From Merdimonas faecis (GTDB lineage Bacteria > Bacillota > Clostridia > Lachnospirales > Lachnospiraceae): a DNA stretch of 64,000 nucleotides. Shown piece after piece: positions 8,362 through 16,932 of the stretch (the first letter of the stretch is position 1; each line of letters starts with the position of its first letter). The position numbers and the translations under genes are program-made. The notes under the pieces are model-generated. The model had not been told where the DNA came from, ran no database searches, and saw nothing but the letters and a program-made list of their open reading frames with translations. The stretch spans positions 124,001-188,000 of the forward strand of contig NZ_MIEH01000014.1 of NCBI RefSeq assembly GCF_001754075.1, written 5' to 3'.

Positions 8362-9084
8362 ATGGCCTTGGAAAATGGAGAATGGATTCTGCACGGCGCA
8401 GACTGGGACAGTCCGGACCGCATCCGTTCCTGGCAGGAGTTAATAGAATATGTAGATGCGGTCGGCTTTTTGCCCCTCTTTAAAAATGAGGTGGAGGGAT
8501 TTTCTGTGGAGGAAAAGACGTCGCCGCTCTTTTGGTGGACTGGCGACCCGAAGCAGGATCCCTGGGAGTGGCGGGCTATTATTGCCAGGAGTGAAAAAGT
8601 AGCCTACGGGAAGTTTTTTAATAAAAAAGCCGGGTTCATTTCGCTCCGGTGGTTCCCTTATTTTGCCAATTACCGGCGGGATGGATATGATTTCGACGCC
8701 AGGTGGGAAGACGGGCTTTCAGGATATCGGAGTAAAAAAATCATGGATCTTTTTGAGGTGCGTAAAGAGTATCCATCCTATGAACTGAAAAAAGATGCCG
8801 GCTTTGGCAAAGGCGGCGAGAAAAATTTCAACGGTGTCGTGACAGAGCTTCAGATGCAGACCTATCTGGTGACCAGGGATTTCAGGCAGAAGAGAAATCG
8901 AAAAGGACAGGCCTACGGAATGGCGGTTTCTGTTTATGCCACGCCGGAAGAACTCTGGGGATATGAGTTGGTGTCCGGGGCGTATCGGGAGTCTCCGGAA
9001 GAGTCAGGAAAAAGAATCCTGGAGCAGGTAAAAACATTTTATCCGGAAGCTGCTGATAAACAGATCCGGAAAGTGTGTAAATAA
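8362..9084 (+). CDS. AlkZ-related protein
   Basis: A 240-residue protein rich in Trp and Phe. The segment SPLFWWTGDPKQDPWEWRAIIA (about residues 48-69, given as a landmark) and YGKFFNKKAGFISLRWFP resemble a clostridial group annotated as AlkZ-related, after the DNA glycosylase AlkZ/YcaQ. No glycosylase active-site motif could be assigned, so enzyme activity is unproven. The ATG at 8362 is favoured over 8353 because AAGGAG at 8347-8352 touches the latter and lies 9 bases before the former. It may be cotranscribed with the CxxC gene. I am only fairly sure of the family name. Confidence 0.6.
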   Translation: MALENGEWILHGADWDSPDRIRSWQELIEYVDAVGFLPLFKNEVEGFSVEEKTSPLFWWTGDPKQDPWEWRAIIARSEKVAYGKFFNKKAGFISLRWFPYFANYRRDGYDFDARWEDGLSGYRSKKIMDLFEVRKEYPSYELKKDAGFGKGGEKNFNGVVTELQMQTYLVTRDFRQKRNRKGQAYGMAVSVYATPEELWGYELVSGAYRESPEESGKRILEQVKTFYPEAADKQIRKVCK

Positions 9085-9104
9085 ATCATCGGGAGGGAAT
9101 AGCC

Positions 9105-11606
9105 ATGAAAATGAAGATCAGAAATAAGGCGGCATTTACAGATGTCGAGACCGGTTTAGAACGGGATAACCGCAGGATTTCGTATGAGGCGGCGCTGGAG
9201 GGGATCGTGCTCCTGGAAAATGATGGGACCCTGCCGCTTAAGCCGGGAAAGATCGCATTGTACGGTGCGGGTGCGGGGATGACGATCAAAGGAGGAACCG
9301 GATCCGGAGAAGTACGGGAACGGCATGTGGTCTCTATTTTAGAGGGAATGGAAAAGGCCGGGTTTACGGTAACGACCAGGAGATGGATCGAAGAGTACGC
9401 AAAACGTTACCAGGAAGGTGAAAAGGAATATGCGGCAGAGTTCCAGCGCAAGCTTCTGAAACCATGGAAGCTGGACATGATCAATTTTATAAGCAGCCCG
9501 TATCAGTATCCCTCCAGCCAGCCGGTTACGGAACAAGATGTGAAAGATTCTGATACAGACACCTGTATTTATGTGGTCGCACGGCAGGCGGGAGAAGGCA
9601 CAGACAGGAGCCTTGGTGAAAAAGGATACCGGCTTTCGGATGAGGAAAAGGCGGGGCTGGCCATGTGCGCTGCCAATTACGGGAAAATGATCGTTGTGGT
9701 CAATGTGGGATCCGTATTTGATATGAGCTTTCTGGAGGAAATCCCGGGAATTAATGCCGTGGTCTATTATTCGCAGCAGGGAATGATGGGAGGCAGTGCT
9801 TTTGCGGATCTGGTCTGTGGGAAGACATCGCCTTCCGGAAAGACGAGCGATACCTGGCCGAAAAATTACGAAGATATTCCAGGAGCCATGGACTACAGTT
9901 ATCTGAATGGCAATACGGATGAAGAATATTACCGGGAAGGCATTTACGTGGGATACCGGTATTTTGACACTTATGGAGTGGAACCCAGATATCCTTTTGG
10001 ACATGGATTATCATATACCACATTTTCTGTGGAGAAGAAATCCGTGGAGCTTAGCGGAAGCAAGGTCAGAGTGTGTGCCCGGGTAACAAATACGGGAAAA
10101 GCATATGCCGGAAAGGAAACCCTTCAGCTGTATGTAAGCTGCCCGCAGACAGGAATGAATAAGGAATATCAGAGGCTGGCCGCATTTGCAAAAACCGGAG
10201 AACTGCAGCCAGGAGAGAGCCAGGAGCTTACGCTCGCGTTTGACCTAAGAGATCTGACATCCTATAGAGAAGAAGATGGCTCCTATGTGCTGGAAGCAGG
10301 GGACTATGTGCTGAAGCTTGGAACGTCCAGCCGAAATACAACCCCGGCAGCTGTGATGGAGGCAAGAAAAGAGATCACGGCGGCAGTCTGCAGGAATATC
10401 TGCAGAAGGGAGCATGCGGTCAGAGAGATTGAGCCTCCGATGAATATGGATACCTGTGAATATCAGGACGGAGAATTAGAACGATATATTATAGAAGATG
10501 ATGCGGTAGAGACGGTTACGTATTCCTATGAAGAAAAGGCAGATGCGCTGTTCCCATATACCCGAAAGCTTCTGGAAAAACTCACAGGAGAAGAGTTGTG
10601 CGACCTGGTGTCAGGTGACGGCGGATCCGGCGGGAATAAATTCTTTGAGGCTCCGGGAGTAGCCGGGTGTACCACGTCGGCCCTGCAGAAGAAGGGGATT
10701 CCGAATATCTGTATGGCTGACGGACCGGCGGGATTGCGGCTTCAGAAAGTCTCGGCAGTCACAAGGAGAGGAACGGTAAAAGGTACAGAACCCAATGTTT
10801 CTGTCATGGGGTGTTTGCCGGAACCAGTGAAGAAAGTGATGCTTGGCAATCAGGAGCGGCAGCCCTGTGTCTATCAGTTTACCACCTCTTTTCCGGTGGG
10901 AACTGCATTGGCGCAGACATGGAATACGGAATTGATCGAAAGGGTGGGAGAAGCAGTCGGAAAAGAAATGGAAGCCTACGGGATCACCTATTGGCTTGCT
11001 CCAGGTATGAACATACACAGAAATCCTCTGTGCGGAAGGAACTTTGAATATTTCTCCGAGGATCCGCTGCTCACCGGAAAGATGGCGGCGGCCATGAGCA
11101 GAGGGGTTCAGACAAGGAAGGGCTGCTTTGTGACGGTCAAGCATTTCTGCTGCAATAACCAGGAGGAGAACCGGAACCGCATGAACGCAAATGTAAATGA
11201 AAGGGCTTTGCGGGAAATTTATCTTAAGGGCTTCGAGATTGCGGTAAGAGAAGGGCGTCCCGGAGCGGTGATGACCAGCTACAACAAGGTAAACGGGACT
11301 TATGCCAATAATAGTATGGACCTGGTGACCCATGTCCTGCGGGACGAGTGGGGTTTTGACGGCCTGGTAATGACGGATTGGTATGCGACTGGAAAGGGTC
11401 TGGGAAGCCATGTGAAAGCAATTGAAGCAGGGAATGATCTTCTGATGCCTGGAGGGAAAAAGGCAGCACGGGAATTAAAGAAGGCTCTGGAGGAAGGCAT
11501 ACTGGAGGAAGAAGATTTAAAACGTTGTGCCGGAAGAGTGCTCCAGGGGATTATGAGCTCCAGGATCTACCAGGCTTATCGGAGACTAAAAAAAGAAGAG
11601 GCGTGA
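9105..11606 (+). CDS. Glycoside hydrolase family 3 beta-glucosidase, permuted domain order
   Basis: An 833-residue cytoplasmic enzyme (no signal peptide) that likely removes glucose or another sugar from beta-linked oligosaccharides. Domain order is swapped: the usual C-terminal alpha/beta sandwich comes first (GGTGSGEVRERHVVSILEG at about 64-82), then a fibronectin-III-like domain (about 295-415, from FGHGLSYTTF), then the usual N-terminal barrel (about 500-820) with GMNIHRNPLCGRNFEYFSED, VKHF, MTSYNKVNG and MTDWYATG, whose Asp is the expected nucleophile. Permuted GH3 enzymes are known, for example from Ruminococcus albus. The 3' end forms one arm of a hairpin shared with the convergent rubredoxin gene. 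Confidence 0.92.
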   Translation: MKMKIRNKAAFTDVETGLERDNRRISYEAALEGIVLLENDGTLPLKPGKIALYGAGAGMTIKGGTGSGEVRERHVVSILEGMEKAGFTVTTRRWIEEYAKRYQEGEKEYAAEFQRKLLKPWKLDMINFISSPYQYPSSQPVTEQDVKDSDTDTCIYVVARQAGEGTDRSLGEKGYRLSDEEKAGLAMCAANYGKMIVVVNVGSVFDMSFLEEIPGINAVVYYSQQGMMGGSAFADLVCGKTSPSGKTSDTWPKNYEDIPGAMDYSYLNGNTDEEYYREGIYVGYRYFDTYGVEPRYPFGHGLSYTTFSVEKKSVELSGSKVRVCARVTNTGKAYAGKETLQLYVSCPQTGMNKEYQRLAAFAKTGELQPGESQELTLAFDLRDLTSYREEDGSYVLEAGDYVLKLGTSSRNTTPAAVMEARKEITAAVCRNICRREHAVREIEPPMNMDTCEYQDGELERYIIEDDAVETVTYSYEEKADALFPYTRKLLEKLTGEELCDLVSGDGGSGGNKFFEAPGVAGCTTSALQKKGIPNICMADGPAGLRLQKVSAVTRRGTVKGTEPNVSVMGCLPEPVKKVMLGNQERQPCVYQFTTSFPVGTALAQTWNTELIERVGEAVGKEMEAYGITYWLAPGMNIHRNPLCGRNFEYFSEDPLLTGKMAAAMSRGVQTRKGCFVTVKHFCCNNQEENRNRMNANVNERALREIYLKGFEIAVREGRPGAVMTSYNKVNGTYANNSMDLVTHVLRDEWGFDGLVMTDWYATGKGLGSHVKAIEAGNDLLMPGGKKAARELKKALEEGILEEEDLKRCAGRVLQGIMSSRIYQAYRRLKKEEA

Positions 11607-11619
11607 TTACGCCTCTTCT
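11588..11619 (-). terminator. Hairpin spanning two convergent stop codons
   Basis: Perfect 11-bp arms AGAAGAGGCGT (11594-11604) and ACGCCTCTTCT (11609-11619) close a GATT loop. The GH3 TGA is 11604-11606 and the rubredoxin stop is 11607-11609, so both stops lie in and around the loop. On the minus strand the hairpin is followed by seven T (from A 11588-11594), a proper terminator for rubredoxin. On the plus strand the tail is weak. Confidence 0.8.
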
Positions 11620-11768
11620 GTAAATTCATCTTTTCCAACTCCGCAGATCGGGCATACCCAATCCTCCGGGAGATCTTCAAAAGCAGTTCCAGGAGCGATT
11701 CCGTTATCCGGATCACCAACTTCTGGATCATATACATATCCACATGGTTCACATACATATTTTTTCAT
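11607..11768 (-). CDS. Rubredoxin
   Basis: A 53-residue electron carrier with one iron held by four cysteines. Read on the minus strand it begins [19 protein letters not shown] and has the second knuckle [13 protein letters not shown], giving the two CxxCG motifs of rubredoxin. TAGGAGG precedes the ATG. In anaerobes such proteins pass electrons to peroxide- and superoxide-reducing enzymes. It is a single-gene transcript with its own promoter and terminator. It is too short for many gene callers. Confidence 0.95.
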   Translation of the reverse strand: MKKYVCEPCGYVYDPEVGDPDNGIAPGTAFEDLPEDWVCPICGVGKDEFTEEA

Positions 11769-11803
11769 GATGATATCCTCCTATCATTATTAGATTCGCT
11801 TGT

Positions 11804-11833
11804 ATTATAACAACTCTACCGGAGGTTTGTAAA
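11804..11833 (-). promoter_or_regulatory. Rubredoxin promoter
   Basis: On the minus strand TTTACA (11828-11833), an 18-base spacer and a perfect TATAAT (11804-11809) lie about 35 bases upstream of the rubredoxin start. Confidence 0.65.
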
Positions 11834-11890
11834 GCCTGTTTGCGTGAAAGAGTCCGGGTTGGGAAAAAAAGGAAGGAAAGAGGCAGAAAT

Positions 11891-12253
11891 ATGGATTTTT
11901 ACCAGAGAGCCAGGATCGTATGTGAAAGCATCCCGGAAGGGAGGGTGGCAACCTACGGTCAGATTGCGCTTTTGTGCGGGAAACCGAAAAATGCAAGACA
12001 GGTAGGGTATGCACTGAATAAAGGTCGTCTGGGAGAGGTGCCGGCCTGGCGGATCCTGGGAAGCAGCGGGCGTTTAAGCGGCGCAGCTTCTTTTGAAACG
12101 CATGATATGCAGAAGCTTCTTCTGGAGGCGGAAGGAGTGGAAGTCCGACAGACAGAAAAAGGGTGGAAAACGGACTTGAAAAAATACGGCTGGAGGAATT
12201 CGATGGAAGAAGCGGAAGCGTTCCGCAGGATATTTGAAGAAAAGAATATATGA
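11891..12253 (+). CDS. Alkyltransferase-like protein (ATL, MGMT family without the reactive Cys)
   Basis: A 120-residue protein with the MGMT DNA-binding fold: IPEGRVATYGQIALLCGKP (14-32), then NARQVGYALNKG (34-45) with the Arg finger-like region. At the active site, where repair methyltransferases have PCHRV, this protein has VPAWRIL: residue 52 is Ala instead of Cys and 53 is Trp instead of His. It therefore cannot accept alkyl groups and should act as an ATL, which binds O6-alkylguanine and flags it for nucleotide excision repair. The start at 11891 is chosen over 11840 because the extra 17 residues are charged filler and an AGGAAAGAGG site lies just before 11891. Confidence 0.85.
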   Translation: MDFYQRARIVCESIPEGRVATYGQIALLCGKPKNARQVGYALNKGRLGEVPAWRILGSSGRLSGAASFETHDMQKLLLEAEGVEVRQTEKGWKTDLKKYGWRNSMEEAEAFRRIFEEKNI

Positions 12254-12268
12254 CAAAGGAGAACAATT

Positions 12269-12778
12269 ATGGCAGAAATTACGTATCGCAGACCGGAAGT
12301 GTCTGATGCAAAAAACATTGTGGATTTTTATAATTATGTAGGCGGCGAGACCAGCTATCTGAGCTTTGAAAAGGATGAGTATCCGTTGGATGCGGCGGCT
12401 CAGGAGGCTGCAATCAGGGAACTGGAAGGGAATGACACTAATATCATGCTTCTTGCTATGGACGGGGAAGAGATTGCAGGGATTGCGACCATCAGCTCTA
12501 CACATAAGATCAAAGCAAGACACGATGGCGAGCTGGGGATCGTTGTAGCAAAAAAATACCAGGGACAGGGAATCGGTACAACACTGATCAAAAAGCTGAT
12601 CGACTGGGCAAGAGGAAATGGTGTGACTACCAGGATCAGTCTGGATACCAGAGCGGATAATATAATGGCAGTGTCTTTGTATCTCAAGATGGGATTTCAG
12701 GTGGAAGGCTGCCGGAAAAACTCCACATTGCTCAATGGGGAGTATTATGATCTGTACATTATGGGAATGATGTTATAG
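12269..12778 (+). CDS. GNAT-family N-acetyltransferase
   Basis: A 169-residue acetyl-CoA-dependent acetyltransferase. The acetyl-CoA loop is VVAKKYQGQGIGTTLIKKL (about 91-109), the Q-G-x-G-x-G/T signature. SLDTRADNIMAVSLYLKMGFQVEG (landmark, about 127-150) is the usual beta6-alpha4 region in which bound acetyl-CoA is completed. It resembles GNATs that act on small amines or protein N-termini, but no substrate can be named. AAAGGAG precedes the ATG. It lies 15 bases after the ATL gene and is probably cotranscribed. Confidence 0.88.
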   Translation: MAEITYRRPEVSDAKNIVDFYNYVGGETSYLSFEKDEYPLDAAAQEAAIRELEGNDTNIMLLAMDGEEIAGIATISSTHKIKARHDGELGIVVAKKYQGQGIGTTLIKKLIDWARGNGVTTRISLDTRADNIMAVSLYLKMGFQVEGCRKNSTLLNGEYYDLYIMGMML

Positions 12779-12829
12779 CCAGGATTTTACATAGATTTAA
12801 CAAAAAGAACGTAGCTGTATCTGTGTAAG

Positions 12830-12882
12830 TTTAGTACACTAAATATAATGAAGACTTAAGACCGGCCCTGGCCGGTCTTAAG
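12830..12882. promoter_or_regulatory. Two inverted repeats before ppk1
   Basis: TTTAGT-AC-ACTAAA (12830-12843) abuts a TATAAT (12844-12849). A perfect 13-bp inverted repeat CTTAAGACCGGCC with a 2-base loop (12855-12882) follows. No T-run follows the second, so it is not a clear terminator. It could be an RNA hairpin in the ppk1 leader. No convincing -35 was found for the TATAAT. Confidence 0.45.
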
Positions 12883-12927
12883 CCGACATATGAATGATGA
12901 AATATATTGGGAAGAGCAGGTGTACAA

Positions 12928-14988
12928 ATGAATAATAGCGTGTATATGAACAGGGAACTGTCCTGGCTGAAGTTTAATGAACGGGTATTGGAGGAAGCGG
13001 AAAGCAGAAGTGTGCCGTTGTGCGAACGATTGTCTTTTGCCTCTATCTATCAGACGAACCTGGACGAATTTTTTATGGTCAGAGTGGGGTCTCTTGTGGA
13101 TCAGATGATGCTGTCAAAGGATCTTAGAGATAATAAGACAAAGATGACTGCAAAAGAGCAGATTATGGCAATCCTTTCTCAGGTCACAAAGCTGAACCGC
13201 AGGAAAGATGCAGTATATGCGGAACTGATGGAAGAAATAGAGAAGCAGGGAATTAAGCTGGTCAATTTCCAGAAGATCGGGAGAAAGGGAAGCGAATATC
13301 TGGAACGGTATTTTGATTCAGAGATCGCACCGCTGATCTCCCCGACTGTAGTGGGAAAACGGCAGCCATTCCCATTTATCCGGAACCGGGAAATATATGC
13401 AGTGGTAGTGCTGCAGCGTAAGAACGGAAAAGAAAAGCTGGGTCTGATCCCCTGTGGAAGCGGAGTGTTCCCGCGGCTTATTGAAGTGCCGGGACAGGAG
13501 GGGACTTACATGCTATCCGAAGAACTGATCCTTCATTTTATTCCAAAGGTGTTCCCGGGATATTTTGTAAAAGCAAAATCTCTGATCCGGGTGACCAGGA
13601 ATGCGGACATTGATGCGGACGCTCTTTATGATGAGGATCTGGATTACCGTGAATTCATGGTGAAGGTTATTAAAAAGAGAAAACGTCTGGCTCCGGTGCG
13701 TCTGGAGCTGTCACGGGAGCTTGACGGGGATATTGTAGATGTTCTCTGCGAATATCTGGAAGTGAGTAAAAAGTATGTGTTCCGTGGAGAAAGTCCGCTG
13801 GATCTTTCTTTTGTATTCCAGATTCAGGATATGCTGCGGCATGTGCCGGAATTGTTCTATGAAAAACGGGTTCCGCAGAAATCTCCGCAGTTCCGGAGCG
13901 GGGTGCCCATCCTGCAGCAGATCGAGGAAGGGGACAAACTCCTTTCCTATCCGTTTGAAAGCATCCGTCCCTTCCTGGACATGCTTCGGGAGGCGGCAAA
14001 CGATGACAGTGTAGTTTCTATCAAGATGACATTGTACCGTGTTGCGAGACAGAGCAAGGTGGTGGAAGCGCTGATCGAGGCTGCGGAAAACGGAAAGGAA
14101 GTACTGGTGCTGGTAGAGCTGAAGGCCCGGTTTGATGAAGAAAATAATATTGAGTGGTCAAGGCGTCTGGAGGATGCGGGATGTCATGTGATCTACGGAC
14201 TGGACGGCTATAAAGTTCATTCCAAGCTTTGTCTTATTACCAGGAAAAAAGAAGGACAGATCGAGTATATTACTCAGATTGGCACGGGAAATTATAACGA
14301 AAAAACAGCAAGGCTCTATACGGATCTCTCTGTCATGACCTGCGATCCTAAAATCGGGCAGGAGGCGGCTGCTGTATTCCAGGCTCTGGCCATGGGAGAG
14401 GTGCTGGAGGAATCCCACACGCTTCTGGTTGCACCAAAATGTCTTCAGAACAAGGTGCTCGATATGATCGACGAAGAGATTGAACATGCAAGAAACGGGG
14501 AGCCGGCGTATGTTGGCGTAAAGATTAATTCTCTGACTGATAAAAGGATCATCGACCGCCTGATAGATGCTTCCCAGGCAGGGGTAAAGGTAGAATTGGT
14601 GGTCAGAGGAATCTGCTGTCTCATTCCGGGTGTGGAAGGAATGACAGAAAATATACGGGTGATCAGTATCGTGGGCAGATTCCTGGAACATTCACGGATC
14701 TATATATTCGGAATTGGAGAACGGGAAAAGATATATATTGCATCAGCGGACTTTATGACCAGAAATACAATCCGCCGCGTAGAGGTGGCTGCACCTGTGC
14801 TTGACCCTGTTTTAAAGGAGCGCCTGAAGGGAATGTTCCATACAATGCTGAATGACAACCAGCAGGCAAGAGAACTTGAAAGCGACGGGACTTATGTCCG
14901 TGTAAAGAACGAAAAGGCTCCGCTGAATTCCCAGGAGTATTTTTACGCAGAGGCGTATGAGCAGAATCTTCCGAAAGAGAGGTCCTGA
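12928..14988 (+). CDS. ppk1: Polyphosphate kinase 1
   Basis: Ppk1 reversibly polymerises the gamma-phosphate of ATP into inorganic polyphosphate. The 686-residue protein opens MNNSVYMNRELSWLKFNERV, typical of the family. The phospho-accepting histidine is H431 in YKVHSKLCL and the second catalytic histidine is H588 in LEHSRIYIF, close to H435 and H592 of E. coli. IGTGNYNEKTARLYTDL also matches. The ATG at 12928 has GCAGGTG just upstream; the earlier TTG at 12907 adds nothing conserved. The next gene starts 2 bases after its stop, so the two form an operon. Confidence 0.95.
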   Translation: MNNSVYMNRELSWLKFNERVLEEAESRSVPLCERLSFASIYQTNLDEFFMVRVGSLVDQMMLSKDLRDNKTKMTAKEQIMAILSQVTKLNRRKDAVYAELMEEIEKQGIKLVNFQKIGRKGSEYLERYFDSEIAPLISPTVVGKRQPFPFIRNREIYAVVVLQRKNGKEKLGLIPCGSGVFPRLIEVPGQEGTYMLSEELILHFIPKVFPGYFVKAKSLIRVTRNADIDADALYDEDLDYREFMVKVIKKRKRLAPVRLELSRELDGDIVDVLCEYLEVSKKYVFRGESPLDLSFVFQIQDMLRHVPELFYEKRVPQKSPQFRSGVPILQQIEEGDKLLSYPFESIRPFLDMLREAANDDSVVSIKMTLYRVARQSKVVEALIEAAENGKEVLVLVELKARFDEENNIEWSRRLEDAGCHVIYGLDGYKVHSKLCLITRKKEGQIEYITQIGTGNYNEKTARLYTDLSVMTCDPKIGQEAAAVFQALAMGEVLEESHTLLVAPKCLQNKVLDMIDEEIEHARNGEPAYVGVKINSLTDKRIIDRLIDASQAGVKVELVVRGICCLIPGVEGMTENIRVISIVGRFLEHSRIYIFGIGEREKIYIASADFMTRNTIRRVEVAAPVLDPVLKERLKGMFHTMLNDNQQARELESDGTYVRVKNEKAPLNSQEYFYAEAYEQNLPKERS

Positions 14989-14990
14989 TC

Positions 14991-15905
14991 TTGATCATAC
15001 TGGCATTGGGAGAGATCCTGGAAAAAATTGAAGAAGAGCAGGTGATGTCAGATGGCAGGCCGTCAGTGTTTATCACGGATTCCAGACATGCGCCCCGCGC
15101 AATGGAGATGGCGGGTATGGTGTATGACGGGGAGATCAGTCTTGCGGAAGTTGGTTTTTGTAAGCTGGAAACCCAGCAGGAGTGCCTTGCGGGCTCCCTC
15201 TGTATACCCAAACTCCTGGATGTGCTGGGAAGCCGCTACCGGATGCTGTTTTTTATTAATCAGCACCACATCGTGATCGTGGATGATGATGATTTTGCAA
15301 AACGGCTGATCATCCGGATCCGGCGGAGCAAGACGAACCAGGGAGATACCAGGGAGCGGTTTTTGTATAATTTCATCGGACAGTTTATGAGCCGGGATCT
15401 GGAACTCCTGGGCCGGTATGAGCGATTGATCATGGGGATGGAAGAAAGAGTGGCGGACGGGAAGACGGAAGGTTTTCAAAGCAAGATCAGCCCGATACGC
15501 CGGGAACTTCTGACTCTTCGGGGTTATTATGATGAATTGATGGATATGGGAAAGGAGCTGGAGGAGAATGAAAACGGCTTCTTTGCCAGAAAACAGCTGA
15601 AATATTTTGGCACGATTGCGGACCGGGCAGACCGGCTGATGGGACGGACCGGCTACCTGCTGGAATATGCCCAGCAGGTACGGGATACCTATCAGGCACA
15701 GGTAGATGCGGTGCAGAATAAAAATATGCAGTTCCTGACCGTGGTATCCACGATTTTCTTTCCGCTGACATTGATTACCGGCTGGTATGGGATGAATTTT
15801 CAGAATATGCCGGAATTAAAGCACGGATATCCGGGTGTGATCCTGCTGAGCCTGATCGTGGTAGCTGTATGTATCATCTTCTTTAAAAAGAAAAAGATAT
15901 TGTAA
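14991..15905 (+). CDS. CorA-family divalent cation transporter
   Basis: A 304-residue member of the CorA Mg2+/Co2+ channel family. The pore signature is at the C-terminus: TLITGWYGMNFQNMPEL with GMN at 267-269, between two membrane helices (about 249-266 and 282-298). The long N-terminal part is acidic and helical, as in the CorA funnel. The start used is TTG at 14991 with AGAGAGG upstream. A later ATG at 15045 would lose conserved sequence. It is coupled to ppk1, which links Mg supply and polyphosphate metabolism. Confidence 0.85.
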   Translation: MIILALGEILEKIEEEQVMSDGRPSVFITDSRHAPRAMEMAGMVYDGEISLAEVGFCKLETQQECLAGSLCIPKLLDVLGSRYRMLFFINQHHIVIVDDDDFAKRLIIRIRRSKTNQGDTRERFLYNFIGQFMSRDLELLGRYERLIMGMEERVADGKTEGFQSKISPIRRELLTLRGYYDELMDMGKELEENENGFFARKQLKYFGTIADRADRLMGRTGYLLEYAQQVRDTYQAQVDAVQNKNMQFLTVVSTIFFPLTLITGWYGMNFQNMPELKHGYPGVILLSLIVVAVCIIFFKKKKIL

Positions 15906-15930
15906 TTGAGAAGAATTATCAAATACCGCC

Positions 15931-15959
15931 TTGACAAATAGGTGCCGGTAGTCTACACT
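15931..15959 (+). promoter_or_regulatory. cysK promoter
   Basis: A consensus TTGACA (15931-15936), exactly 17 bases, then TACACT (15954-15959). It is 38 bases upstream of the cysK start. No S-box or T-box structure could be made out in the short leader. Confidence 0.7.
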
Positions 15960-15996
15960 GCCAAGAAAACACTTACTTTGGAAAGGCGGGATTTTT

Positions 15997-16932
15997 ATGG
16001 GAAAAATTTATCAGAATATAGAGGAACTAATCGGGAGGACACCTCTGCTGGAAGTGGCGGGGATAGAAAAGGAACTGGGGCTCTTAGCTAAGATTCTTGT
16101 AAAGCTGGAATATCTCAATCCGGCCGGAAGCGTCAAGGACCGGGCGGCAAAGTTTATGATCGAAGACGCAGAGGCGAAAGGGTTCTTGAAAGAGGGTTCC
16201 GTGATTGTCGAACCTACATCTGGAAATACCGGGATCGGACTGGCTGCACTGGCTGCAGCCAAAGGATACCGCATGATCCTGACCATGCCGGAAACCATGA
16301 GCGTGGAGCGGCGTAATATCCTGAAGGCCTATGGAGCGGAACTGGTTCTGACAGAAGGCGGGAAAGGGATGAAAGGTGCGATTGAAAAGGCACAGGAGCT
16401 GGCGGCGGAGATACCGGGAAGCTTCCTGCCGGGGCAGTTTGATAATCAGGCAAACGCAGAAGCACACCGCCGGACCACCGGCCCGGAGATCTGGGAGGAT
16501 ACAGAAGGAAAGGCAGATATTCTTGTTGCGGGTGTCGGAACCGGAGGGACGATTACCGGAGCCGGGGAATATCTGAAATCCCGAAATGCCGGAATATATA
16601 TTGTGGCAGTGGAGCCTGCGGATTCTCCGGTTCTTTCCGGTGGAGAAGCGGGGCCGCATAAGCTGCAGGGGATCGGTGCAGGGTTTGTGCCACGAATCCT
16701 GAATACGGAAATTTATGATGAGGTCTACAGAGCAGGTGCCGAAGAAGCGTTCCAGGCTGCAAAGCTGCTGGCAAAAAAAGAAGGGATTCTGGTTGGGATC
16801 TCTTCAGGAGCTGCCTTGTCCGCAGCGATCGAGATGGCAAAGAGGCCGGAAAACAAGGGAAAAACAATCGTGGCGATTCTCCCGGACAGTGGAGACAGAT
16901 ACTATTCGACTCCTCTCTTTGTGGAAGAGTAG
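15997..16932 (+). CDS. cysK: Cysteine synthase A (O-acetylserine sulfhydrylase)
   Basis: This PLP enzyme makes L-cysteine from O-acetylserine and sulfide. The 311-residue protein has the PLP lysine K47 in [14 protein letters not shown], the substrate loop [12 protein letters not shown] (about 69-80), [14 protein letters not shown] for the PLP phosphate, and the late GISSGAAL with the serine that contacts the PLP ring nitrogen. GGAAAGGCGGG precedes the ATG. The last 31 bases overlap the convergent transporter gene, so both 3' ends are antisense to each other. Confidence 0.95.
   Translation: MGKIYQNIEELIGRTPLLEVAGIEKELGLLAKILVKLEYLNPAGSVKDRAAKFMIEDAEAKGFLKEGSVIVEPTSGNTGIGLAALAAAKGYRMILTMPETMSVERRNILKAYGAELVLTEGGKGMKGAIEKAQELAAEIPGSFLPGQFDNQANAEAHRRTTGPEIWEDTEGKADILVAGVGTGGTITGAGEYLKSRNAGIYIVAVEPADSPVLSGGEAGPHKLQGIGAGFVPRILNTEIYDEVYRAGAEEAFQAAKLLAKKEGILVGISSGAALSAAIEMAKRPENKGKTIVAILPDSGDRYYSTPLFVEE

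Noticed and set aside
12855-12882. Inverted repeat before ppk1 as a terminator
   Set aside because: The stem is perfect but no T-run follows and the loop is only 2 bases. Kept as an unassigned repeat.
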